NCBI GenBank assembly: GCA_021613535.1
Contig: CP075496.1
Coordinates: 124,001-188,000, forward strand
Source of the DNA: Adineta vaga
Lineage: Eukaryota; Rotifera
Reading direction: 5' to 3'
Length of the DNA stretch: 64,000 nt
The position numbers were made by a program, and so were the translations under genes. The notes under the pieces are model-generated. The model searched no databases. It was not told the DNA's origin and saw nothing but the letters and a program-made list of their open reading frames with translations. Below, piece after piece: positions 31,422-41,526 of the stretch (within the stretch, counting starts at the first letter, position 1; the number at the start of each line of letters is the position of its first letter).

Positions 31422-33788
31422 TCATTCATCGTGCTCGCATTGAGTGGAACTATGGAAAAGTTTCGTTTGACTAGACGCGCTAGCTATCAGAAACTCTTTG
31501 TATTCATGACGTTGTGAAACAAGGAATTGTCGAAATAGATGATTCCGTATGAGTATATTAATTGCCATGAGTGATAACATTGGTGGTAACATCATAAAAG
31601 ATATAGTCAATGCTTGAAATCGCAGGTTCAAGGTCATTGGCGTTACAATTGTGACAGGACGAATAAATGGCAACCAGAAACAATGAAAGCTTTGACTCAA
31701 ATGGAATAGAATCGCATTTATATTAAATAGGAAAATGATGTAGAAACTAAGATAATATAATGATGCTGATGGAGATATGATTACAGATTCCATATCTTTG
31801 TTAAATGATGATAGTAAGAACTGAGACAGACAGATGGTAACATTTTTTAGACTAAATACAAGCCATATTGTCAAAGCAATAAGTCCAGTGACAAGAAATG
31901 AGCCAAAAATACAAATACCAATCATAAGAATATAAGCATCATGAGCAGAATTAAAGAGCGTGAGCTGCCATCGCCATTCATCAGTAGGTCGGTACATATT
32001 GGCAAAGATGACTAATAGTAAGATCATCATCAACAACCACCATATACTGATGATGGTCAATGCAAATATAAAAAAAGTTCGGTGTACACGTTGAATGTAA
32101 GTTGGTACATATTTGTATTCGCTAATGCTTCTCATTGAACGATGATCCAATAATAATCGTCTCCATCCGTTTGTCCATGCATATAAAACAGATCTTGGTA
32201 ATAATGCATACAGATCAAGAAAAGTTGATCGATGAAAAACGATGCATATTGTCAGAACACCAAAAATGGCAATGAAAAAACTAAAGAGAAAATTTCTTGT
32301 CATGATATGTGCGATGCGATGCGCTTTGGATACTTCAATGAGTGTAGAGAGTGCGTCAATGTTACTATTGAGTACGGTTATATTAGCAGTTGTTTCTATG
32401 GCATCAGAAAATAGTGAATCGTAATGTGACTTTAATGACGATTGATTCCATTGATTTAGCAGAGCTTTTACTAATGACTGCTTCTGTTTGTACAAATCAA
32501 AATATAAATGATACCATTTCGATGTCGATACGAGCGCAGAAATGATAGGAGAAATGAAAGATCCTTCACTTTGACGTGGTACTGGTACGCCCAAAAGAGC
32601 AGTAATAGTTGTAGCTATATCGACAGTGTCAAACGTGGAATAAACGGGTAATAAATTCTTCACAGAAGCCAAGTGAGAATCTTTCGCGTATACGACGAGA
32701 GGAACAATCTTTAAAACATGTGCATCACCGCCATGACCACCAGCATTGACATGTCCGTGATCACTTGTTATAATAAATACAGTGCGAGTCTGTGTCACTG
32801 CATCTAATGCAGTGATGGCATTGATACCTTCGCGAACGAACATTACCTTATCATCAATAGCTGATTGTGTCTGCGATGATTGAGCTCCAAATGAATGAGA
32901 TTCACCATCAATATCACCATAATATGATAAGAAAAAATCATAATCGAATTGAATAATATCAATCGATCCATTTGATCGGCGTACAACTGTTTGACTGTTA
33001 ATTGCAGCATGGAATCGTTGATTGTAAGCAATATCTTTATTACGATCACTATGACCATGTGTATAGAATGAATCGTCAAAATTGTTTGTTAATGTAGGAC
33101 TAGTACCATCTCCGTAGAATGGAGTCAGGTGACCATTCAATAGAATAGACCACCATGCATCACCACTAATTCCATTTTTCATTCCGACACTCGTGGATGA
33201 AGTAAAAATGGAATCTAATGTATAGGGTGTTAAATTATCATTGCCTATACGCCCATGTAATGATGGTCGAGCACCAGTGATGAGACTCTGCCAATTGGGA
33301 ACGGATACAGTTGGAAATTGAGTGGACATTTTTAATAATAATGAATCAGACGCAAACCATGTCGATGTTAACAATGCATTCAATGATGGATTCGTCTGAA
33401 TAGCATCAAAACGAAGACCATCCAAAATGAAATAGACTACTCGTGTGCGAATTTTATCATTCAAATTAAGACTCTGTGTACCGAAATATGTTTGAGTTGT
33501 ATTTCTATCGTTTAATGCATTGAGAAAGTCAATATTAAGATTAGGATCAGATCCAGAAGTGATCGCGTGTCGTTCTGATATACCATAAATAAATAACAGA
33601 AAGAAGAACAGAAATGTAACATACAATGTGTGACGTTGTTTTTCATGACGATGTAAAATCATTGATTCAACTGTATATGGTGGGCGACACAAACCTGCAG
33701 TATTCATTAGCGCTAACAACGCTATTGTTGATCCATCATAATGCATGCGAGTAATAGTATTCTTCTTCGATTCATTGTCTTTGGCCAT
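31422..33788 (-). CDS. Alkaline-phosphatase-superfamily membrane phosphotransferase/phosphodiesterase
   Basis: Single-exon ORF of 788 residues. One TM near residues 54-72 (FLFFFLLFIYGIS) is followed by a large lumenal or extracellular catalytic domain. Metal and nucleophile motifs of the superfamily are present: VVYFILDGLRFDA (metal Asp), PNWQSLITGARPSLHG (Thr/Ser nucleophile region), DYDFFLSYYGDIDGESHSFG (Asp and His ligands) and TSDHGHVNAGGHGGD (Asp-His, His). The C-terminal third has five to six TM spans. The layout, and the DHG...GGHGG motif especially, resemble GPI ethanolamine-phosphate transferases (PIGO/PIGG/PIGN), which act in the ER, but the similarity seen by eye is to motifs only. 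It could instead be another type I phosphodiesterase. The lack of introns in 2.4 kb is unusual for this window. Confidence 0.75.
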   Translation of the reverse strand: MAKDNESKKNTITRMHYDGSTIALLALMNTAGLCRPPYTVESMILHRHEKQRHTLYVTFLFFFLLFIYGISERHAITSGSDPNLNIDFLNALNDRNTTQTYFGTQSLNLNDKIRTRVVYFILDGLRFDAIQTNPSLNALLTSTWFASDSLLLKMSTQFPTVSVPNWQSLITGARPSLHGRIGNDNLTPYTLDSIFTSSTSVGMKNGISGDAWWSILLNGHLTPFYGDGTSPTLTNNFDDSFYTHGHSDRNKDIAYNQRFHAAINSQTVVRRSNGSIDIIQFDYDFFLSYYGDIDGESHSFGAQSSQTQSAIDDKVMFVREGINAITALDAVTQTRTVFIITSDHGHVNAGGHGGDAHVLKIVPLVVYAKDSHLASVKNLLPVYSTFDTVDIATTITALLGVPVPRQSEGSFISPIISALVSTSKWYHLYFDLYKQKQSLVKALLNQWNQSSLKSHYDSLFSDAIETTANITVLNSNIDALSTLIEVSKAHRIAHIMTRNFLFSFFIAIFGVLTICIVFHRSTFLDLYALLPRSVLYAWTNGWRRLLLDHRSMRSISEYKYVPTYIQRVHRTFFIFALTIISIWWLLMMILLLVIFANMYRPTDEWRWQLTLFNSAHDAYILMIGICIFGSFLVTGLIALTIWLVFSLKNVTICLSQFLLSSFNKDMESVIISPSASLYYLSFYIIFLFNINAILFHLSQSFHCFWLPFIRPVTIVTPMTLNLRFQALTISFMMLPPMLSLMAINILIRNHLFRQFLVSQRHEYKEFLIASASSQTKLFHSSTQCEHDE

Positions 33789-34258
33789 GAGTAAAGCACT
33801 GTTCTATCAATCAAAAGTGTTTGTCTAAAGAACGCAACAATCAAAGCAAATAAATCACCCTCAAGATGGAAACTTCTGAAGATACTGTTTGACGCTTTTT
33901 GTCCTACTAGCTTGGCGAATAATTCAAGAGAATGTCGTGTCGATGTATTTGTTTTACAAGTAACTGTTTTGTCAGCAAGTTAAGATAAGATAAACTACAT
34001 TCATCTATTATATACTTACAGATGCAGAATTTTTCAAGTAGTATCGTCCAATTAAACTATTATTATAGGATACATAACATCGTAAAAATATAAAGAATAA
34101 TTAAAATAAAAGGTTGTGAGTAAGATAGATATAAATACTCACATTCTTATTGTCAAATCTTTGTTGTATCTAAATGCATCGTTTAAGAACATTGTCTTTA
34201 TATAATTGTGTCATATCACCTTGTCAATCATATTTAAAAACATAATACATAGTTATTT
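33789..34258. other. Intergenic
   Basis: No gene recognised. It contains the promoter side of the minus-strand membrane enzyme. Confidence 0.4.
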
Positions 34259-34693
34259 TATCTTTTGCAAATGATCTACCGACACCTAATTTTGTTGAAC
34301 TTTTCGAAATGATTTATTGATGACCAAATCTGGATTCGTCCAATTATAATATTTGTTTTCTCTATAAAAGTCATTGATTACATTTTGACCTGTAAATGAA
34401 AAGTATATTTATTCTGTTTGTTTTGTTAAAGATATTCAAAATGTAACTAACTTTGACGATTGAAATCAACATTGTTATAAAAAATATTAAACATTGTATC
34501 TGATTGATAAACAGGTGGGATACGATCTTCAATGAGTAAATTATCAGCAAGATCTCGAGCTATTTTATTAAGATTTGAATCTAATACTAAGTATGGTACA
34601 TAATGTTGTTTTTGTTTCTCATTATGACTATCTAAATCATCTAATTGAAATGCTAATTTTGAATTACCTACATTAACTCGATGTTCGGGTGCT
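34259..34693 (-). pseudogene. CAP/SCP (PR-1-like) domain pseudogene
   Basis: On the minus strand, after an ATTTAG acceptor-like site, the frame reads LDSHNEKQKQHYVPYLVLDS, then NLNKIARDLADNL, the hallmark start of CAP domains. After an intron (CAAA|GTTAGT ... TTTACAG) it continues VINDFYRENKYYNWTNPDLV, matching the CAP helix before the GHFTQ motif. The GHxxQ region then carries stops and a frame change, and KSSTKLGVGRSFAKDK appears in another frame. No start codon or signal peptide is visible. CAP proteins are usually secreted or Golgi-associated; this copy is broken. Confidence 0.65.
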
Positions 34694-34965
34694 AAATGAA
34701 ATAATTACGAAAAAGTCGATTGAACTGATAAAATCATTGACTTTACCAATACATAATCCAGAAGTGAAACTCTGCTAGTTGATATAGTTATTTATAGTTC
34801 TATAATAAATGTGGAAACTCTCGGATTTAAATCCGAGTGTTATGTGTACTTCAAAAACTGATAAAAAATTATTCGTTTTGTTTATTATTATGATTTATCT
34901 TAGGTACAAAATGGCATCTCTTTCAAAACTAAAGATTCGTTTTCTCTAAAAGATATTAGATTCTC

Positions 34966-35186
34966 TCGACTGTAAGGGTGGGGTTGTTGGGTGAGATCGT
35001 TTTATAGAAAAAAGTTATTATTTTGTTTTCGAAGGTTACTACACATTTCAGCAGTAACATTTGAGCGGTTTTCCCGTATGGTAAGTTGGTAGATCAATTC
35101 GTTTCACTATTGGGTCTAGCTAAAAATACCTGTTCTCCACAGTCGAGGGTTGAGTGAGTCGGCACGACGAGCGTTACTTGTGGTAA
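34966..35186 (+). repeat. Dispersed repeat family (copy 3, 5' end present)
   Basis: It begins TTCTCTCGACTGTAAGGGTG, close to the terminal repeat of the 38164 MITE, and ends with AGTCGAGGGTTGAGTGAGTC then ACGACGAGCGTTACTTG. The matching right terminal repeat is missing. Confidence 0.7.
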
Positions 35187-35753
35187 CTTTATTTTAGCCG
35201 ATCATTTCTTTGTAGTTTAAACTTCGATTAAAGCCATTTTGCTGGGAATTAGACTAAGCCTGTCTGGAAAAGTATTGTAGCAAAAACCAATCATATATTT
35301 TGAAGAACATACTCTTAGCTGGAAACTGGAACATCTAACAACTCTTCTCGGTCTCTCACTCGTTTATTGTAAGATCAGCAAAAAGTACCGCACAGACGCG
35401 TTAGTCTTTCCGGCTGTTGAATGTGAGAAACTGTATTTTGATAATATCAATAGTATTAAAAAGTGAAATGAGACCACTAAATACATCTCACATTCTATAT
35501 AAATTACAGATATTATAATTTACTTGTGATTGCATATGACCGTGTATAATTTCAACAGATTTTTTTTCTCACGCAATACATGATGGAATTTTCCTACTTT
35601 TGAAAGAATTCAAAAAGAACTGACGTGCCATTACTTACATTTTGTGTATGACGATGTATGATGTAATGTCTTTTGCTTTATTCATAAATAAAAGGCACAT
35701 AAAGTAAACGTTATTCTTCAATATTTTATAGAGAAACAAGAATTACGTTAACA

Positions 35754-37421
35754 ATGTCGATAAAAACTTTCGAAAGTTTATCTGATGAACTCATTTTAAT
35801 GATAATGGAATATTCTGGTGATATTTCCAATGTTCTTCGAACATATTTTGGTTTAAATCAACATTTCAATAATATTATTTTTGATAATTATTCTTCTTTT
35901 ATGATTCGATTCTTACATATGATTGTACCTGACAAAGATATGAAGAACATTTCGAAATCTATTTTATGTCAACAATTCTTCAATAATTTATCACAAATGA
36001 AATCAACTAAAAATTATGCACATATAATTACATATCTACAAGGATTTCTCGAAGATCATCTTCAAGAAAAGTTTATTGAATTGGGTATACAATTTAAATC
36101 TAAAATGACCATTTTCAAATCTAATCACCAGACTGAAAAAGAAATACGTATAGCAATTCTTTGTTCAAAAATTCGTAAAGAATCGTATGATTTAACGAAT
36201 ATAAATGCTACTTCTGATAATAGATGGAAAAATTGTATTAATCTTCAAAAAAAAAAACTCATTAGCAATAATATATCAGATCCATTTTCTATTTCTGTAT
36301 CGATTATTTACGATAAACCATTGAAATCAAATAAATCTCCATTTGTTTATCATTTTATGAAAATATACAAAACATGGATAGTTTATGCTATCGATTATGT
36401 CGATAATCAATCTTATAATATTATTAATGGAACTCCACTTTACGATGGTTTTCGAGAAGTTCTTCGACAAATAAAATTTATCAAGTCGAATCAACAAAAA
36501 TACAATGCTCCATGGATTTGTCCCCGAGTGTTAATTGATACAATTATCTATTTTATCCAAGCTTTAATATATTTCTCAAATGAGAATCACTTGTCGGAAT
36601 CAAATTTGTGTCGTCTAATGAAAGAAATTTCTTCCGTAGAATGGATTATCCCTCAGGATCCATGGTTTGAAGTAATAATCAAACAAATAATAAAATTCAT
36701 TATTGATAATTACATAAAACAACTTCCAGGTCGAATTCAAACGAACTCATATGTAAGATCTCGCTTTATTTACTTTTTCAGACTATTGAGTCAATACAAT
36801 CGATTCAATGATCTCCTATTTTTCTATCAAAACTATTTCCTTCGAGAAACTAATGTAAAGGGGTTTCTTCGTATTTTTCTTAAAACACACGAAGGTCGAC
36901 ATTGCTTGGATAAATTTCTTGGGAACAAAATTCCCGATTCTTGGTTGATTAATCCAAAATGGTTATTCTATTTGGTTGAGAGAAATGAAAAAGAATTTCT
37001 CGAGAAAATATTACGAATCCATCCATCACTCAAAAAGACAATAGATGACGAAGGTAATGATCTCTTATTATATGCATGTTGCAAAGGAACTGGTCGTCGA
37101 TACTCTATGATTAAAGTTCTCATTGAAATTTTTGATATTTACTACAGACGCAATAAATATGGGCAAACATGGATGAATGCTTTAAAGATGAAACACAATA
37201 TAAACCTCTTTGAAGGACTGAAAAGAAATGGTATTATTAATCAAAACAGTTTTGAACATATACCCGATTTTCCTCAAATGTATCAACATTCATATTCAGA
37301 CAATGATCCATTTTCAAGAACAATACGACGAAAAATATGGAAATATACAGAAAATAAACCGACAAAGAATAAACGATACAGCAATAGAAAAAAAAAGAAG
37401 AATACAATCAAAAATGCTTGA
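35754..37421 (+). CDS. F-box protein with large C-terminal region
   Basis: Single-exon ORF of 555 residues. The N-terminus FESLSDELILMIMEYSGDIS, then NVLRTYFGLNQHFNNII, fits an F-box, the Skp1-binding helix bundle of SCF ubiquitin ligases. The central 400 residues are helical with no recognised repeat. Near the C-terminus DDEGNDLLLYACCKGTG and a following VLIEIFDIYYRRNKYGQTW look like one or two degenerate ankyrin-like repeats. The protein ends in a Lys/Arg-rich tail (NKRYSNRKKKKN) that could be a nuclear signal. Bdelloids and nematodes have many F-box genes of this size. The substrate is unknown. Confidence 0.65.
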   Translation: MSIKTFESLSDELILMIMEYSGDISNVLRTYFGLNQHFNNIIFDNYSSFMIRFLHMIVPDKDMKNISKSILCQQFFNNLSQMKSTKNYAHIITYLQGFLEDHLQEKFIELGIQFKSKMTIFKSNHQTEKEIRIAILCSKIRKESYDLTNINATSDNRWKNCINLQKKKLISNNISDPFSISVSIIYDKPLKSNKSPFVYHFMKIYKTWIVYAIDYVDNQSYNIINGTPLYDGFREVLRQIKFIKSNQQKYNAPWICPRVLIDTIIYFIQALIYFSNENHLSESNLCRLMKEISSVEWIIPQDPWFEVIIKQIIKFIIDNYIKQLPGRIQTNSYVRSRFIYFFRLLSQYNRFNDLLFFYQNYFLRETNVKGFLRIFLKTHEGRHCLDKFLGNKIPDSWLINPKWLFYLVERNEKEFLEKILRIHPSLKKTIDDEGNDLLLYACCKGTGRRYSMIKVLIEIFDIYYRRNKYGQTWMNALKMKHNINLFEGLKRNGIINQNSFEHIPDFPQMYQHSYSDNDPFSRTIRRKIWKYTENKPTKNKRYSNRKKKKNTIKNA

Positions 37422-38163
37422 AAAAATTTATTTTCTATTATTTCAAAAAAGAATATCAGCAAAGTAAAGTCTCAAAGTTGCTATTCAATTTTTTTTATAA
37501 AGATTGTTAATAAAGATGGTTATTGAACATTTACAACATTAATTATTAGAGTATTTGAATGGAATTTCAACCATGATGTACAAAAGTTCTCTCAGATTTT
37601 AATGGAGAAAATCGCAAAGTACTACATTTTTTAAAGCGCTCACCTACGGTTTTTGCCGATTTTCTCTATCGAAACTAAATCAAAGCTTAAACAAAAATAC
37701 AGCCATTCGATTCCTCTTGATCAGGTGTATCCAACCACGAAAAAACTAATAGGAATTTTGAAAAGAGTCCCTTGTACTCTCATCTGCAGCACTACCAACT
37801 TAGATCTGTTATATTTCCAAAAAACCAAATTACTCTGAGCGGTATACAATAAATAACGCTCATGGAGTAATATAAGACACTTCATGGCGTTAAACTTAGA
37901 CGCGTTTGATCATTTTCATTGGTGAGACAAGAAACGCAACCGCGAGTAGCTAGTCGTTCGTCGGTCCCCCCTGTGGAGTACCCCTCCTAGTATATTTTCA
38001 ATTGTTTAGTAAACGTTTTTGTAATATCCTCCAATTAGTCGAGAGAATATAAAAGGATTTGTAACTGATTATCGTCTATGACGAAGAAATACCTATTACG
38101 AGATTATCGAGAGTGGGCAGCGAATAACTAGCCAAATTTCTCGATTTAAAATTGACACTCACT
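37422..38163. other. Intergenic
   Basis: No gene supported. A 61-codon frame at 37653 lacks features. Confidence 0.4.
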
Positions 38164-38548
38164 TATTCCCTCGACTGTAAGGAGGGTCGTATGAAAAAAA
38201 TAGGTTGTAAATTTGTAAATTTGTTTTGTGGCAGGGTCAAAGGTCAAAAAAACATTTTACCCTCGTTATCAGTTATTATTATGAAGAGGCCTCTAGCTTC
38301 GATGCTTATTTTTTCTTGAGTTTAACTGCGGTGTTATACTATAGAATAGGACAGAAAAAAAGTAGTGAAAATAAGCTCTAAATAAAAAAAATTGAATCGT
38401 TTCATGGTATATATAAAGTTCCCAGATCAATTCGTCTCACTATTCGCACACGCAGAAAATATCTGTCTTGTTCAGTCGAGGGTAAAGTGAGTCGCCACGA
38501 CGAGCGTTACTTTTTTTTCATATGACCCTCCTTACAGTCGAGGGAATA
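38164..38548 (+). mobile_element. MITE with 35-bp terminal inverted repeats
   Basis: The left end TTCCCTCGACTGTAAGGAGG (38166) continues GTCGTATGAAAAAAA. The right end is its inverse with one mismatch (38512-38546). The element is flanked by TA on both sides, as for Tc1/mariner-type insertions. There is no coding capacity in 381 bp. Its right interior (AGATCAATTCGTCTCACTA ... GACGAGCGTTACTT) defines the repeat family found at 3223, 4328, 34966 and 52975. Confidence 0.85.
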
Positions 38549-39159
38549 TAATCTTCACTTTTCTCTGACTCCATTCATTTTCATTACTTTCCATTCATAT
38601 CAATTCAATTCATAAATTAGTAAGAATTTCAAGCCATCTGATGAGTTCTTTTGAAAAAAGGATGAAACCGGTCATGGTAGCTAGTATCTCACCCTCACCC
38701 TTAACAAACAACGGTAAAACAATGATTTATGTCACACCCCCACCACAAATATTCTATGTCCAAATCCTCATGGTCAACGATGTAGCTTTCAGATGCTTTA
38801 TACTGTAGACATGCATCAAAACCAGACGATTTCGGTTTGCGTTAGGCTCTAACTAATATAGTTTCATTTCGAATTGGATTTGAATTCATTTATATGTATT
38901 CTCTAGATCTCTTTTATTTATACTGAAGAAAGCGAGTCGCAGAACGTCATAATAATGTTAATATGGCAAAGACGTAGATCCTGTTTATAGCAGAGTGTGT
39001 GAGCAAAGATTTGAACGAAAACAGAAGAACCAGAATATGTTCGGAAATTGGGAAACGCTGCTAAAATTAATCCCATACGACTATCTGATTGCACTCCGTT
39101 CGTCTTCTCATTCTTCTATATATTGGGGATAAGACGAAATAAAATAAATAACTATTTTT
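38549..39159. other. Intergenic
   Basis: No gene recognised. A few short CACCCTCACCC words near 38690 may be telomere-like remnants. Confidence 0.35.
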
Positions 39160-39785
39160 TTAGAATATGCACCAAACATCGTAATTCATTGCCAAACCTT
39201 GAAGACAGAATGTCAATTGGTGGTAACAGTCATACTGAAAATAATGAAAAAACCGATGCCGAGAAAGGTCACCAATAGAAAAACATTCATCTATCGTCAG
39301 ATTTCGTAAAGATGGATGTATCCTTAAGCATTTATGTCGGCTACGTGACACTCCATATCTGAACCGCCAAAAATCAAAGCTGGACAAAGTACGTGCTAGT
39401 GCATCACGATACTAGTTTGTATAATAAAAAGTTACGCTTGTTGTAGGAAAACAGTTGGACGAAGACTGTGAACATACGCACGATTGAGGAAATCTGTGGT
39501 TAGATTGTGTTGTTCGTCGATCGACAATCGGTGATAAAGAGATTCTGAATGCCCAAATACATGTTTGAATGTATCTGTTCTGTTTGATAACTGTTCGAAT
39601 AGAACATTCAGGAGCGAACTGCCACATTTGGGTATCCGATTGTATAAAACCATGATGAATGGAGTCAAGTTCATTTTTTCCACGGTTGTATCTGTAGATG
39701 TAAAATGATAGTCCAAGATAGTAATAATTGCACATATTACTAGTATTCCATACGTAATTTTATTTTTAAGCCTTTCGATCACCAT
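39160..39785 (-). pseudogene. Heparan-sulfate/uronyl 2-O-sulfotransferase-like pseudogene
   Basis: From the ATG at 39785 the frame encodes a short cytoplasmic stretch and one TM (ITYGILVICAIITILDYHF), then the 5'-PAPS-binding motif LYNRIPKCGSSLLNVLFEQL of Golgi type II 2-O-sulfotransferases. It stops at 39432. In another frame, RDALARTLSSFDFWRFRYG follows, matching the 3'-phosphate-binding region (RDP..R..S.Y.F.R.G), then NLTIDECFSIGD and a Cys-containing YDCYHQLTFCLQG segment to about 39160. Part of the middle and the C-terminus are missing. The gene is clearly broken. Confidence 0.65.
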
Positions 39786-41526
39786 AGCTAGGCTATTTTC
39801 TGAAAATGATAAAAAGATATTACCGACAGATCGTAACGAAACTTACCCAGTTATAGTTATGCAGAAGCAGAATAGCGCGAAGGATTGATGTAGAGCACTG
39901 GAGCTCGACCAGTAACACCAACAAACAACTAACGGCTCTTCTTATGATTTTTTGGTAGTTATTTTTGAAAACTGAACTAATTTTAGCTGAAGTTTACGTT
40001 AAATTTTGTATGGTATTGTGGAAGATTTGTGTTTACTTTGAGACAGACTAAAATATTATCTTTTAGTTGTCTGTGGGCGGAACTTATAAGAGAAAATTTG
40101 CACTGGGATTAGTGTAAAATCATTTTCATACAATAACAGCTCAATTGTATTTATCAGAAATGGGCAAGTCAAGTCTTTTTTGACTCGACTCGACTTGACT
40201 TGGCTTATAAAAAGCCATGACTTACCCGTCTTTGATGTTTACATTAAGAAGGCAATGACTACAGTCACTACAGAAGCGAATGAACGAAATATTATCAAGT
40301 TGGTAGAAGAATAAATCATGAAAAGGTCGTATTTGGTCAAGTTTATCATAATTCACATTTCGTGTATAGGAGTAGCCATTGAGCTGTTATTTATGTCAAC
40401 AAATATCTGGAAACTAATGATTTGAAGAATCTTAGTGAAAAAAGCTGCACATTCTTAGAAAACATGTGTGCAATTGAATATGTTATTGGTTCGCGAAGTG
40501 CATTTATTCAGTTTGCTTGTTCTATCTCAGCATTATCGTCTTGCACTATCTAGTTATATGTTAGGCTCTTTAGACAATAATTCATAAGTACTGTCATTTA
40601 ACAATCAGGCTTTTAACATCCAATCTTGCCAGAATAACTCACCGATTCGTGAGATATCATAACAAAGAGTGTATTTTGTGCCAAATAACACAAGTAACAT
40701 ACAATAGCGAATAGTCAGGAATGACAGATCGAAGGAAAGCCGACTAATAACTGTAAGATAAGTTATTTGATGTATAGTCGGAGAACTTGCAAAGAGCATT
40801 TCAGAATCAGCTTTAAATCAGTCAAAGTTAAAGTGGATCGTCTCAAGGAGCGTTATTTATTATTTCTTTATAATATAATATACTTTTCTTTTACTTCTGC
40901 TCATATGCTACTATTTTTTATTCGAAACATTTTTTCTCTCTATAACTTCGATGCCATAATATGTAGGGTGACACTTACTGAACCAATATCATGACTTAAC
41001 ATAATATTGTTGTAAAATGGTTTCACGCCAGTCGTACTCTACTCCTACGCTTCGTAAGTTTTGAAATAATTTATTAAAAATAAATGGTCGAACTCTAACG
41101 AATATAACACATGACGGACATGTATTGTCCGCTTAGATAGGACATTAGATTAGTAGTGAAACATTGTTTAGTTGGAGAAAGTTGTACTGCGTTCGAAATT
41201 CTAACGAGTGTTCGATAATTTTTCGATATCGTCTAGTGAGATTGTAACATATGAAGTAGACTTCGAGTAGGAAATAAAAAAAAAGAGAGATTGTAATGAA
41301 AAGGTTCCATGTTTAGATTAAGTCGAATAGAATCACTATTTCCACTCACTACGAAAAACCAAAATGAATTTATTAATCAAGAATAAAAGAGAATATTAGA
41401 AAGATATCACGAGAAATAGCGTAAGTCATTGAGCGTACATAGTGCCATCATCTACAATCAAAGGATATCGATCGAAAGAACGTTTTTATAACGCAAGTTC
41501 AAGTCCAAATACTGAAATAATTCATT
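39786..41526. other. Intergenic
   Basis: No gene supported. A tiny inverted-repeat element is at 40162-40228. Confidence 0.45.
40162..40228. repeat. 67-bp inverted-repeat mini-element
   Basis: Ends GGGCAAGTCAAG and (inverted) GGGTAAGTCATG enclose repeated GACTCGACTT words and a hairpin AAGCC/GGCTT. It resembles a very short MITE. No clear target duplication is seen. Confidence 0.45.

Noticed and set aside
32232-32424. Two 60-codon ORFs antisense to the membrane enzyme
   Set aside because: They are shadows of the real minus-strand gene and have no features.
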